NCBI RefSeq assembly: GCF_014647515.1
Contig: NZ_BMPI01000005.1
Span: 62,001-126,000, forward strand
DNA: 64,000 nt
From: Dactylosporangium sucinum
GTDB taxonomy: Bacteria; Actinomycetota; Actinomycetes; Mycobacteriales; Micromonosporaceae
Direction: 5' to 3'
Part shown: positions 27,238 through 38,513 of the stretch, piece after piece
Position numbering within the stretch: the first letter of the stretch is position 1
Layout of the letters: every line of letters begins with the position of its first letter
The notes under the pieces: generated by a model
Told to the model about the DNA's origin: nothing
Database searches by the model: none
What the model saw: the letters and a program-made list of their open reading frames with translations, nothing else
Translations under genes and position numbers: made by a program

Positions 27238-27373
27238 CCCGCTCCGCTCCGTCCGGCCGCGGCGCGCTGTGTGCGCACCGCGGCCGCGCCGCCTCCACCC
27301 GCCGCCGCCGCACCTACCGCGCGCCCGCGCCCGCGCGCCCGCGCCGCCCGCGCCGCCCGCGCGCCGGCATCCT

Positions 27374-27453
27374 GCGTCGATCTTGCAGTTGTGGTGCCTG
27401 ACAAACCCGGACATTCTGGGAGTTTCGTGGCACCATAACTGCAAGATCGACGC
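27374..27453. repeat. palindromic repeat, family A copy 2
   Basis: GCGTCGATCTTGCAGTTGTG begins a 25-base left arm (27374-27398) that pairs with 27429-27453 apart from one G/T position. The 30-base loop begins TGACAAAC and closely resembles that of copy 1 at 7263. It lies between convergent sufT and the LysE-like gene. The rest of this 528-base gap holds two family B repeats and a C-rich tract, and no gene. Confidence 0.88.
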
Positions 27454-27544
27454 GAGTGGGGTCGGGGCGACGTGCGTGCGACGGCCGTGGCGCACTCTGC
27501 GCCTGCCGTCGCGCGCCCTGTGCGCGCCGCGGCCGTCCTTCGTT

Positions 27545-27605
27545 GACGTTGGTCGATCTACCCTCAGTTTGATCTCGGCGTTGTGGGGGTAGATCGACCA
27601 ATGTC
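27545..27605. repeat. palindromic repeat, family B copy 1
   Basis: GACGTTGGTCGATCTACCC (27545-27563) pairs with its complement at 27587-27605 with one mismatch, around a 23-base middle. TTGACGTTGGTCGATCTACC recurs 141 bases downstream in copy 2. Confidence 0.85.
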
Positions 27606-27685
27606 TGTGCGGTGTGGCCGCGTGGAAGCGGTGTGGCGTCGGGGAGGGCGGGGGTGGCGCCGGTGTGCCGTGGCGGTTCTTTGTT

Positions 27686-27745
27686 GACGTTGGTCGATCT
27701 ACCCTCGATTCGATCTCGTGTCGTGAGGGTGGATCGACCAACGTC
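27686..27745. repeat. palindromic repeat, family B copy 2
   Basis: A 21-base arm beginning GACGTTGGTCGATCTACCC (27686-27706) pairs with 27725-27745 apart from one T/G position. Like copy 1, it is followed by a TGTG run. It ends 20 bases from the stop of the LysE-like gene. Confidence 0.85.
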
Positions 27746-27765
27746 TGTGTAGTGCGGCCACGGCC

Positions 27766-28407
27766 TTAAGGGAAGAGCAGCAGCAGCGCCAGCACGGCGA
27801 TCACCACGGCCGAGGACAGAGCCGTCCACAGGCGGCCCGACGGGCTGGTCAGCAGGCGCCCCAGCAGCGAGCCGCTCCCCGCGATCAGCAACTGCCAGCT
27901 CGCCGACGCCGCGAACGCCGCCGTGACCCAGACCGTCTCCGCGCCCGCCGACAGGCCGTCGTCGGCGCGGCGGCCCATCACGAGCGCCCCGAAGTACACG
28001 ATGGTGGCCGGGTTGAGGAGGGTCAGGCCCAGCAGGGCGAAGTATGCGCCCAGTGGCCGGCTCATCCGGCCTTCCGCAGCCGATCGGGTGGTCGCCGGCT
28101 TGCCCCGGGCGCGGAGGGCGTCGGCCGCCGTCTTCGCCGCCAGGGCGAACAGGACGACCGCCGCGACCCAGCGTAGCAGGGTGGCGATCGGCGCGATGAC
28201 GCCGGCGAGGGCGGCGCCGCCGAGGACGGCGATGACCGCGTACACGCCGTCGGCCGTGGCCACGCCCATCGCGGCGGAGAAGCCGACCTTCCAGGACGTG
28301 CGGGCGGCCAGGGCAGCGATCAGGGCGCCGATCGCGCCGACCGGCATGGCGACGCCGTAGCCGGCGAGCAGGCCGGAGAGGACGACCTCTCCGAGGCCGG
28401 CGCTCAC
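27766..28407 (-). CDS. LysE-family amino acid exporter
   Basis: This 213-residue membrane protein has about six membrane segments and the LysE/RhtB-type N-terminus (LLAGYGVAMPVGAIGALIAALAART) and the middle LTLLNPATIVYFGALV segment with the conserved NP pair. Members export amino acids or related small molecules. The cargo is unknown. The GTG at 28407 is the only reasonable start. It stands alone between convergent suf genes and the alkD-like gene. Confidence 0.88.
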   Translation of the reverse strand: MSAGLGEVVLSGLLAGYGVAMPVGAIGALIAALAARTSWKVGFSAAMGVATADGVYAVIAVLGGAALAGVIAPIATLLRWVAAVVLFALAAKTAADALRARGKPATTRSAAEGRMSRPLGAYFALLGLTLLNPATIVYFGALVMGRRADDGLSAGAETVWVTAAFAASASWQLLIAGSGSLLGRLLTSPSGRLWTALSSAVVIAVLALLLLFP

Positions 28408-28526
28408 GAGCGCTGCTTGCGGCTCGCCTCCGTCGGGGCGCAGGGCTGTCGACGCGCGCCTTCCCCCGCAGGGGCTACGACGCGACTACGACACCTGATG
28501 CTCGACATGGCGCGAAGTCTGACGAC

Positions 28527-29201
28527 TCATGCGGGTCCGTGGCCAATGGTTTTCAGGGCCTCGCGGACCGACAGCGGGCTCAGCGCCGGGTGGTCGGCGA
28601 CGAAGGTGCGGACCGCCCCCGGGTCGGTCTTCGCGTGCTCGCGCAGCGCCCAGCCGATCGCCTTGCGGATGAAGAAGTCGGGCTCCGTGGCCCAGGACGC
28701 GCAGTAGGCGAAGAGGCGGTCGGTGTCCGTGCGTCGGCCGTACCGGAGCTGATGCAGGATCGCCGTCCGCGCCAGCCACAGCTCGCCGGGCCGGTGCGCC
28801 CACTCGTCCATCGTCGGCAGCAGCGCCGGGTGGGCGGTCACCATCGGGCCGACGACGTTGGCGGCCAGGATGTCGACGGTGTCCCACCACGACTTGGTGG
28901 TGACGAGCGTGCGGATGGCCGGCAGCGCGGCCGGGGTGAGGACCTTGGCGTAGCGGCGCAGGTAGTCGCAGGCGAAGTACTGGTACTCGCGCTGCGGCAG
29001 CGCCCAGCACGCGAGCGCGACCTCGACCAGGTCACGCTCGGTGGGCTTGGCCGCGCCGGCCAGGACCTCGCGGGTCAGCGCGCGGCGGGGTTCGCTGGTG
29101 AGGCCGAGGAACTCGAACCGGTCGCGCATGTAGGCCTTCATGGGGCCGGCGCGGTCGGGGTCCGCGCCGGCGGTGAAGACCTCCTGGAGGCGCTCGATCA
29201 C
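28527..29201 (-). CDS. AlkD-like DNA alkylation repair protein
   Basis: This 224-residue HEAT-repeat protein resembles AlkD DNA glycosylases that remove bulky or cationic N-alkylated bases without flipping the base. The characteristic KSWWDTVDILAANVVGP segment, carrying the tryptophan and aspartate that face the lesion, is near residue 101. FIRKAIGWALREHAKTDP follows near 177. The GTG start overlaps the stop of the metallopeptidase gene (GTGA). Confidence 0.88.
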   Translation of the reverse strand: MIERLQEVFTAGADPDRAGPMKAYMRDRFEFLGLTSEPRRALTREVLAGAAKPTERDLVEVALACWALPQREYQYFACDYLRRYAKVLTPAALPAIRTLVTTKSWWDTVDILAANVVGPMVTAHPALLPTMDEWAHRPGELWLARTAILHQLRYGRRTDTDRLFAYCASWATEPDFFIRKAIGWALREHAKTDPGAVRTFVADHPALSPLSVREALKTIGHGPA

Positions 29202-30136
29202 AGGCTGCTCGCGCTGAACGTGTCGCACTGGCGGGGGTCGCCCGTGTTGAAGCCCTGCAGGAACCACTTCTTGCGCTGCGCCGACGTGCCGTGGGTGAAG
29301 GCGTCGGGGTTGACCCGGCCGCCGGACCTCTTCTGGATCGTGTCGTCACCGATCGCCTCCGCGGCCTCGACCGCCTCGGCGACGTCCGACTCGCTGATCG
29401 ACTTGAACAGCGCGTCGCCCTTCGGGTCCTTGGTCTCGGTGGCGTGGTTGGCCCAGGTGCCGGCGTAGCAGTCGGCCTGCAGCTCCAGCCGCACCGACGC
29501 CGATTTGGCGCCCTGCTGCGAGCCCTGCTGGGCCTTCGCGTTGGTGCCGAGCAGGTTCTGGATGTGGTGGCCGTACTCGTGGGCGATCACGTACGGCGCC
29601 GCGAACTCGCCCGAGGCGCCGAAGCGGCTGGAGAGCTCGTTGTAGAAGGTCAGGTCGATGTACACCTGGCTGTCCGCCGGGCAGTAGAACGGGCCCACGC
29701 CGGAGTCCGCCTGGCCGCAGCCGGTGTTGACGGCGTTGCTGAAGAAGACCGTCTTCGCCGGCTGGTACTGCTTGCCGAACGCCTGCGGGAGCATCTGCTT
29801 CCAGTACGCCTGCACCGAGTTGATGTAGAGGACGTTGCGGCAGTCGGCGTTCTTGAAGCGGTCCGGGTTGCTCTTGTCGCACGACTTGCTGATGTTGGTG
29901 TTGTCGCCCTTGTCGCTGCCGCCGCCCAGCAGGCCGCTGCCGAAGAGCCCGCCGCCGCCGCAGACGACGATGGCGAGGATGACGATCGTGATGATCAGGC
30001 CGCTCTTGCCGCCGCCGATCGGGATCGGGATGCCGCCGAGGCCGCCTCCGCCACCGCCGCCGAAGCCGCCGCCGCCTGAGCCGCGGCGGTCGTCGACCTG
30101 GCTGGTGTCGAGATCCGCATCGTCGTTGAACTCCAT
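29198..30136 (-). CDS. YpfJ-family neutral zinc metallopeptidase
   Basis: The 312-residue protein has a Gly-rich cytoplasmic N-terminus (GSGGGGFGGGGGGG), one membrane segment (LIITIVILAIVVCGGGGLF, about 47-65) and an extracytoplasmic peptidase domain. The zinc motif HEYGHH lies in YVIAHEYGHHIQNLL, with the third ligand region LELQADCYAGTWA. Its substrate is unknown. GAGGTG precedes the ATG. It is cotranscribed with alkD. Confidence 0.88.
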   Translation of the reverse strand: MEFNDDADLDTSQVDDRRGSGGGGFGGGGGGGLGGIPIPIGGGKSGLIITIVILAIVVCGGGGLFGSGLLGGGSDKGDNTNISKSCDKSNPDRFKNADCRNVLYINSVQAYWKQMLPQAFGKQYQPAKTVFFSNAVNTGCGQADSGVGPFYCPADSQVYIDLTFYNELSSRFGASGEFAAPYVIAHEYGHHIQNLLGTNAKAQQGSQQGAKSASVRLELQADCYAGTWANHATETKDPKGDALFKSISESDVAEAVEAAEAIGDDTIQKRSGGRVNPDAFTHGTSAQRKKWFLQGFNTGDPRQCDTFSASSL

Positions 30137-30214
30137 CGCACACCTCGGGTTGGGGGATCGACCGGCGTCTGCTTGGTGCGGGGGTACCCGATGATCTTGT
30201 GACGTAATCGTGTG

Positions 30215-30233
30215 GCGGTCCTGTGGGGACCGC
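30215..30233. promoter_or_regulatory. operator-like dyad upstream of the ABC-F gene
   Basis: GCGGTCC (30215-30221) and GGACCGC (30227-30233) form a perfect 7-base dyad around five bases. It occupies the place where a -35 box would sit for the TAGGAT at 30238, so a bound protein could control this promoter. A similar dyad precedes the HTH gene at 33336-33357. Confidence 0.5.
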
Positions 30234-30237
30234 ACGG

Positions 30238-30243
30238 TAGGAT
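30238..30243 (+). promoter_or_regulatory. -10 element of the ABC-F transcript
   Basis: TAGGAT is followed six bases later by GTG at 30250, which opens a seven-codon frame and not the ABC-F gene itself. This is the spacing seen at the leaderless starts elsewhere in the window. Confidence 0.5.
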
Positions 30244-30249
30244 ATCCCC

Positions 30250-30270
30250 GTGATCACGCAGAGGGAGTGA
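30250..30270 (+). CDS. possible leader ORF, MITQRE
   Basis: GTG-ATC-ACG-CAG-AGG-GAG-TGA encodes six residues starting six bases after a TAGGAT -10 box, so it could be translated as a leaderless ORF. It ends 52 bases before the ABC-F start. Its first nine bases, GTGATCACG, are identical to those of the main gene. It could control translation of the ABC-F protein, or be a duplicated start region with no function. Confidence 0.35.
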   Translation: MITQRE

Positions 30271-30322
30271 CGCTTCGCCCGCGTCCTGTCGAAATCCCTG
30301 CTGCCCGAAAGTGAGTCCTTCG

Positions 30323-31921
<1,599 letters not shown>

Positions 31922-33253
31922 TCACCATGGCGTGACCAGCACCGCCTCGATCACGACGGCCAGCACCGCACCCATCGTGACCAGGAGGAGGGGCGTGGGC
32001 GGCAGCTCGCCCGCGGGCCGCTCCGGAGCGATCGCGGCCACCGTCAGCCACGGGAAGAACGGCAGCCAGGCGTGCTCCACGCCACCCCGGGCCAGGCCGG
32101 CCGCGATCGAGAACACCACCGCGGCCCCGGCGCCGACCAGGAACGGCCACGCCGCCGTGTTGCGGATCTTCCGCGCGCTGGCGGCGATCGCCGGGCCGGT
32201 GGCGAGCAGTAGCACGACCACGCTGATCGCGCTCCACCACAGCACCGAGCGGTAGGGCGCCACGCGGCTCGCGTAGTCCGTCTCCGCCGCCACCAGCCCG
32301 TCGGCCCAGGCGAAGCCCAGCAGTTGGGCGCCCAGGACCGGGAGGAGGGCGCCCACGCCGCTCATCACGTTGAGGAAGGCGCGGCGGCGGGCGAAGTACA
32401 CGCAGACGAGCGACAGGCCCAGCCAGGGCGCGGAGTACGAGAACAGGGCGGCCAGGCCGATCAGCAGGCCCGCCAGCAGGGCCCAGCCGCTCGCCGGCCA
32501 GCCGCGGACCCGTCGCCGGCTGGCCCGCAGCCCGGCCACGATCGCGGCGGCGCCCAGGACCGCCACGAGGCCGTCCAGGCTGACCGCCACCCAGATGGCG
32601 TAGGGGGCCAGGACGAGCACCGGGAGGTACCGCCGGGCCGCCTCCTCGCCGACCGAGTCGCGCACCGCCGACAGCACCAACGGAATCGTCAGTGCCGATA
32701 CCGCGGTGATCAGGAATCCGAGGACGATGTGGTTGTCGACGCCGATTCGGTCGAGCCCCCACAGAAACAGAACGGGGCCGGGAGGATGACCCCGGGAAGC
32801 TACCGAGTGGTACGCCGCGTCACTCGTGAAATGTCTGAGGTATCCGACCGGATCGTCACCCACCTGCCTTACGTCACCCAGATATTCCTCCGGTGACCCG
32901 AGAGCTTTCGTAAGGCCCGACCAGCCATCGACAAGCGCCAAACTGATTGCCCAAATCAGGCCGGCGGCGTACCCGAAAAGCTGAATTCCCGGCCAGTCGA
33001 GCCGGGCCAGGCGCCCGCGTGACGCGAGCCACAGTGTCCCGGCGGCCACCGCGGGGGCCAGAATGCTGCCTACGCCGATCCTGATCTTGTACCGGCCGAG
33101 GAAAGGCGCGCTTGCGGTGCCGAGACGGGCGTCGAGCTGCACCGCGAGCGCGGCCAGCGCGAGTCCGGCGACGGCCAGGACGACCCAACGCAGCGCATCG
33201 GTGCGCTCACGGTGCGCAGTCCACGGTCGATCGGTGGGCGGTTCGCTCATCAC
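31922..33253 (-). CDS. multispan membrane protein, possible glycosyltransferase
   Basis: The 443-residue protein has about ten membrane segments. A periplasmic-type loop containing HSVASRGHPPGPVLFLWGLDRIG near residue 155 resembles actinobacterial GT-C mannosyltransferase-like proteins. I do not see the acidic DE pair of the first loop, so the enzyme class is uncertain. GTG at 33253 lies eight bases after a TACCGT -10 element; ATG at 33250 is an alternative start. It interrupts the ABC-F/HTH/hydratase set on the opposite strand. Confidence 0.6.
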   Translation of the reverse strand: MMSEPPTDRPWTAHRERTDALRWVVLAVAGLALAALAVQLDARLGTASAPFLGRYKIRIGVGSILAPAVAAGTLWLASRGRLARLDWPGIQLFGYAAGLIWAISLALVDGWSGLTKALGSPEEYLGDVRQVGDDPVGYLRHFTSDAAYHSVASRGHPPGPVLFLWGLDRIGVDNHIVLGFLITAVSALTIPLVLSAVRDSVGEEAARRYLPVLVLAPYAIWVAVSLDGLVAVLGAAAIVAGLRASRRRVRGWPASGWALLAGLLIGLAALFSYSAPWLGLSLVCVYFARRRAFLNVMSGVGALLPVLGAQLLGFAWADGLVAAETDYASRVAPYRSVLWWSAISVVVLLLATGPAIAASARKIRNTAAWPFLVGAGAAVVFSIAAGLARGGVEHAWLPFFPWLTVAAIAPERPAGELPPTPLLLVTMGAVLAVVIEAVLVTPW

Positions 33254-33261
33254 GGCGCAAC

Positions 33262-33267
33262 ACGGTA
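33262..33267 (-). promoter_or_regulatory. -10 element, probable leaderless promoter
   Basis: On the minus strand TACCGT is eight bases before the GTG at 33253. No ribosome binding site is visible. Confidence 0.4.
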
Positions 33268-33335
33268 TCGGGTAGGCGACAATGCTCTGCGTGTCGGTTG
33301 GCGTCCTGTCGATATCTAGCGCATGATCGTTCGAG

Positions 33336-33357
33336 GCGGTCTAATAGGTGAGACCGC
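33336..33357. promoter_or_regulatory. operator-like dyad before the HTH gene
   Basis: GCGGTCT (33336-33342) and AGACCGC (33351-33357) form a perfect dyad around eight bases, 34 bases before the ATG of the HTH gene. The half-site GCGGTCY is shared with the dyad upstream of the ABC-F gene, though the spacing differs. Confidence 0.4.
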
Positions 33358-33391
33358 ACCAACCGCTCTGTCTGGGACGTGAGGGATCAGC

Positions 33392-33616
33392 ATGGCAGCC
33401 ACCGCCACCACCAGCACCGAGAAGGGTCGCCGGATCGTCGGGGCCGAAAGGCAGACGCTGGCGAAGGACCTCGTGAAGCGGTACACCAACGGTGAGAGTA
33501 TCCGCGCGCTCGCCGCTTCCACCGGTCGTTCCTATGGATTCGTGCACCGGGTGCTGACCGAATCTGGCGTTCAGCTTCGTCAGCGTGGCGGTGCCCGGCG
33601 CCGCAAGAAGGCGTGA
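33392..33616 (+). CDS. small helix-turn-helix protein
   Basis: The 74-residue basic protein is nearly all one helix-turn-helix: VKRYTNGESIRALAASTGRSYGFVHRVLTESGV at about residues 28-60, followed by an arginine/lysine tail. It resembles the small regulator next to Rv1473 in mycobacteria. GAGGGA precedes the ATG. The stop overlaps the enoyl-CoA hydratase start (GTGA). It may bind the GCGGTCY dyads, which is inference from position. Confidence 0.85.
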   Translation: MAATATTSTEKGRRIVGAERQTLAKDLVKRYTNGESIRALAASTGRSYGFVHRVLTESGVQLRQRGGARRRKKA

Positions 33617-34368
33617 ACGTCTCTCCCTCGTCGGGAGAGGCGCGTTTCGACCTCGACGGGCCGGTCGCGACGGTGACGTTGTGCCGGCCCCAGGTCCTCA
33701 ACGCGCAGACACCCGCGCTGTGGGCCGACCTGCGGGCGTTCGGCCGGTCGCTGCCGGGTGACGTCCGCGTGGTCATCGTCCGCGGCGAGGGCCGGGCCTT
33801 CTCAGCCGGGCTCGACACCTCTGCCGCGACGTCCATGCTGGGCGGGATGGCCACGGCTCCCGACGCCGACGAGCGGATCGCCGCCTTCCAGGAGGCGTTC
33901 GGCTGGCTGCGGCAGCGGTCGCTGATCTCCATCGCGGCCGTGCAGGGCCACGCGATCGGCGCCGGGTTCCAGCTCGCGCTCGCCTGCGACTTCCGGGTGT
34001 GCGCCGACGACGTGCTGTTCAGCATGGCCGAGATCAAGCTGGGCCTCGTGCCCGATCTGGGCGGAACCAAGCGCTTGCTGGAGCTGGTCGGCTACGCCCG
34101 TGCGCTCGAGCTGTGCGTCACCGGGCGCCGCGTGGCCGCTGCCGAGGCGTCCGCGATCGGCCTGGCGAACATCGTGGTGTCTCCCGCGGACCTGTCCACT
34201 GCTGCCGCGGATCTTTCTGCAGCGGTGCTGCAGGGAACGCGGGACGCCGTGATCGAGATCAAGGCGCTGCTGGCCCAGGCGGCGGCGCACACGTTCGGGC
34301 AGCAGGAGGCCGCTGAGCGGGCCGCCCAACTGCGGCGCATCCGATCGCTGGCGGGCCTGGGGGAGTAG
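33613..34368 (+). CDS. enoyl-CoA hydratase/isomerase family protein
   Basis: The 251-residue crotonase-fold protein has the oxyanion-hole segment GEGRAFSAGLDTSA near residue 57 and VQGHAIGAGFQLALACDFRV near 114, followed by EIKLGLVPDLGGTKRL. A glutamate equivalent to the first catalytic one is not obvious, because the 114-133 segment has AIGAGFQLAL, so the exact reaction is uncertain. It corresponds to the echA12-type gene beside Rv1473. It is coupled to the HTH gene by a four-base overlap. Confidence 0.88.
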   Translation: MNVSPSSGEARFDLDGPVATVTLCRPQVLNAQTPALWADLRAFGRSLPGDVRVVIVRGEGRAFSAGLDTSAATSMLGGMATAPDADERIAAFQEAFGWLRQRSLISIAAVQGHAIGAGFQLALACDFRVCADDVLFSMAEIKLGLVPDLGGTKRLLELVGYARALELCVTGRRVAAAEASAIGLANIVVSPADLSTAAADLSAAVLQGTRDAVIEIKALLAQAAAHTFGQQEAAERAAQLRRIRSLAGLGE

Positions 34369-34474
34369 GTCCAAGGGCCTAGTCGTTCCCGGGAAGCTGG
34401 GGGCGTCGGCAAAAGTTGTCGTACCTGCCGGGCACACTGCTCGGCAGAGTTCATCTTTTGCCGGGGGTCGTGTG

Positions 34475-36430
<1,956 letters not shown>

Positions 36431-36890
36431 CCTTCGCCGCGCCGACCGCCCGGCTTGGGGCGGCGGCCGGCGCCGACTTGGGGCGGTGGGCTACTGGGCC
36501 ACGCTGGACGACTGGCTTGGGTCGATGGCCGGCGCCGATCTGGGGGCGGTGGCTGGACGGGTTGGTGCCGTGGCCCGCGACGCGTCCCCGGCTGCGCCCG
36601 GCCGTCCCCACGTCGGAGCGGAGCGGTGGGGGTCGCCGATCGTACGGTGGCGGAGTCTGCTGGCCCGCTGCCGAGGGCGCTGGTTCGGTTCGCCCGCGTC
36701 AGTAGTCCTTCATGATCGCGGACGTTTCTGGTCTGTAAACGACACAGAAGGGTCCGCGATCATGAAGGAGCCGGAGGTGGCGCCCGGTGGGGGCTTTGTC
36801 CGCCCGTGCTGAGCCCCCTTTGGCCGAGCCGAGCCGAGCCGAGCCGAGCCGAACGGGCGGGCGTCGTCGAGCGGGGCGTTGGCTGGGGTG
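36431..36890. other. intergenic region with degenerate repeats
   Basis: This 460-base gap contains no gene that I can support. It has two imperfect copies of a GGCCGGCGCCGAYYTGGGG-type unit (about 36463-36550), the family C palindrome at 36707-36768, and five tandem copies of GAGCC (36826-36850). Confidence 0.6.
36707..36768. repeat. palindromic repeat, family C copy 2
   Basis: CCTTCATGATCGCGGAC (36707-36723) pairs perfectly with 36752-36768. The core again contains TTCTGG. Compared with other copies, both arms changed together (CGCGGAC/GTCCGCG), so pairing is preserved. Confidence 0.85.
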
Positions 36891-37643
36891 TCACGCCAGG
36901 ATGGGCCAGCGGTGTTGCGGAGTGGTGGCCTGGAGGGCGGGGGTCTGGGGGTAGGAGTCGTTCGGTAGGGAGCGGTGGATCGCCCGCAGCCAGTCGCGGT
37001 ACGTCGCGTCCGGGGGGAGGGTGTGCAGGGACTCCAGGGCGACGTACGTGAAGGCGCCGTTGGGGCGGTTGTCGAACGTGGCGTCGTAGGAGTACTCCGC
37101 GTCCTTGCAGCCGGCCAACAGCAGCGCCTTCGACGTCGGCTTCACCCGCAGCCTCGGGGTCGTCGCCGTCGCCCGGTTCAGGAACAGCGCGGGTGGCAGG
37201 AAGCGGGTGCCCGGCGGGAGGGACGACCTCGTCAGGGTGCCCGAGTGGCAGGAGTCCGAGATCAGGACCGTTCGCACGTCGTCGGCGGCCAGGGAGAACA
37301 GGGCGTGGAGCTCGTCGTCCAGCAGGGGGCCGTTCGACGCGATGTCGTGCGGGCAGAGGGCCTCGTCGCGGTGGTCGGGCTCGTCGTTGTCGGTGTCGGG
37401 GACCCACGTGCCGTGGCCCGAGTAGGTGATGACCACGGCGTCGTTCGGCTTGGCCCTCGTCAGCAGGTCGGCGATGGCCGTGCGGATCGCGGCGCCCGAG
37501 GCGGCGCTGTCCAGCAGTTTGCGGACCTCGAAGCCGCGGACGGTGAGCTCGGCGGCCCAGTCCTCGGCGTCGTTGCGGCAGCCGGAGAGGTCGTTCTCCG
37601 TGCCCGGATAGTCGTTGATGCCGATGCACAATCCGAGTTTCAT
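36891..37643 (-). CDS. caspase-like (C14) cysteine protease
   Basis: The 250-residue protein is a stand-alone bacterial metacaspase-type peptidase. The catalytic pair is visible as His77 in ITYSGHGTW and Cys132 in ISDSCHSGT. The first beta strand MKLGLCIGINDYPG starts the domain directly, with no signal peptide or adaptor domain. GGGGGAC precedes the ATG. The short ORF at 37690-37854 lies upstream on the same strand. Its biological role is unknown; related proteases occur in cell-death and conflict systems. Confidence 0.9.
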   Translation of the reverse strand: MKLGLCIGINDYPGTENDLSGCRNDAEDWAAELTVRGFEVRKLLDSAASGAAIRTAIADLLTRAKPNDAVVITYSGHGTWVPDTDNDEPDHRDEALCPHDIASNGPLLDDELHALFSLAADDVRTVLISDSCHSGTLTRSSLPPGTRFLPPALFLNRATATTPRLRVKPTSKALLLAGCKDAEYSYDATFDNRPNGAFTYVALESLHTLPPDATYRDWLRAIHRSLPNDSYPQTPALQATTPQHRWPILA

Positions 37644-37671
37644 GACGTCCCCCGTAGCAGTGGGCGGTGAA

Positions 37672-37687
37672 CCTTCTGTACAGAAGG
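37672..37687. promoter_or_regulatory. perfect 16-base palindrome, candidate operator
   Basis: CCTTCTGTACAGAAGG reads the same on both strands and lies 29 bases upstream of the caspase-like gene. A loop-free dyad of this kind is typical of a dimeric repressor site. Confidence 0.55.
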
Positions 37688-37689
37688 CG

Positions 37690-37854
37690 TCACGAATCGC
37701 GACGATGGTTGTCAGTCGGTGCCGGGGACATCGGGGACTTTTCGGGCCGTGCGGGGCGGGTGTGGAGCGCCGGGAGGCCGGCGCAGGGGACGGGGTCGAT
37801 GAGTAGCGCGACCCGCCGCAGGGCGGCCAGCAGGTACTCGTCGGTGAAAGGCAT
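37690..37854 (-). CDS. possible small protein, 54 residues
   Basis: ATG at 37854 has GGAG eight bases upstream and opens a frame with strong third-position G/C bias. The N-terminus MPFTDEYLLAALRRVALLID looks helical and the rest is proline-rich. It precedes the caspase-like gene with a 46-base gap that holds the 16-base palindrome. It could be a partner or regulator of the protease, but I recognise no family. Confidence 0.4.
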   Translation of the reverse strand: MPFTDEYLLAALRRVALLIDPVPCAGLPALHTRPARPEKSPMSPAPTDNHRRDS

Positions 37855-38038
37855 GCCAGCGACTCCGTGCGCGGGGGTGGGCGAGCCCAGACTGGGCCCA
37901 ACAACCAGAGAGCTCGGAATCCGCTCCTGATACACGCGCGATCACATCGTGCGGATCGCGCCTCCGTCGACCGGGAGCGCGTCGTCGGTGCCGCGGGAGG
38001 CTCCGGTGCGGAGGTGGACGCGGTCAGCCGGCCCGGGA

Positions 38039-38434
38039 TCAGTGGCCCGGTCGAAGGCGGCTCAGCCAGGCGCCAACCCGGCCGCGAGGTACCGGCGCCG
38101 ACCGCCCGTCGTAGGCGAAGCGCGCCTCGCGCCCGGCCAGTTCCTCGCGGGCCAGCTCGGGCAGGTCGGCGCCGTGCGAGCGGGCGAAGTCCCAGCCGTC
38201 GCGCAGGGAGCCGTTCGGTGGGCGGCCGGCGGCCCAGGCCGCGAACACGCGCGGCCACGCGGCGCCGTGGGCGGCGGCCAGGAACGGCCACGCGCGGGCC
38301 ACCTCGCCCGCGCGCTTGCGGCGCAGGGCCGCGGTCGTCGCCAGTACCCCTGCCGAATCGAAGCCGTCGGGGACGTCCTCCCCGGCGACCAGCGCCGCCA
38401 CCAGCGCCCGCTGCCGGTCGGCCAGGCCGCTCAC
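38039..38434 (-). CDS. small partner protein of the DUF692 system
   Basis: The 131-residue soluble protein follows the DUF692 gene on the same strand. It is mostly helical with tryptophans and arginines (ALRRKRAGEVARAWPFLAAA, then AAWPRVFAAWAAGRPPNGSL). In size and pattern it recalls the DUF2063/HvfC-like partners that sit beside DUF692 enzymes and bind the substrate. I cannot confirm that by eye. GTG at 38434 has GGAGG upstream; GTG at 38467 is an alternative start. Confidence 0.65.
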   Translation of the reverse strand: MSGLADRQRALVAALVAGEDVPDGFDSAGVLATTAALRRKRAGEVARAWPFLAAAHGAAWPRVFAAWAAGRPPNGSLRDGWDFARSHGADLPELAREELAGREARFAYDGRSAPVPRGRVGAWLSRLRPGH

Positions 38435-38513
38435 GCGCCCTCCGCTCTCCGGCCGCAAGAGCTCCACACTGAGCCCATGATGAGCGGCCTCCTCCGCTGC
38501 GCTGCGGAACCGC

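Noticed and set aside
26719-27741. Minus-strand frame repeating the peptide RVDRPTSTK
   Set aside because: The repeats come from the family B palindromes read as codons. There is no start signal or protein family.
34386-34395. Palindrome TTCCCGGGAA between the hydratase and exporter genes
   Set aside because: Ten bases of G/C-rich palindrome are common in this composition and nothing else supports a site.
36826-36850. GAGCC pentamer run as a CRISPR-like or phase-variable element
   Set aside because: Only five short copies in non-coding DNA and no gene frame or promoter that it would switch.
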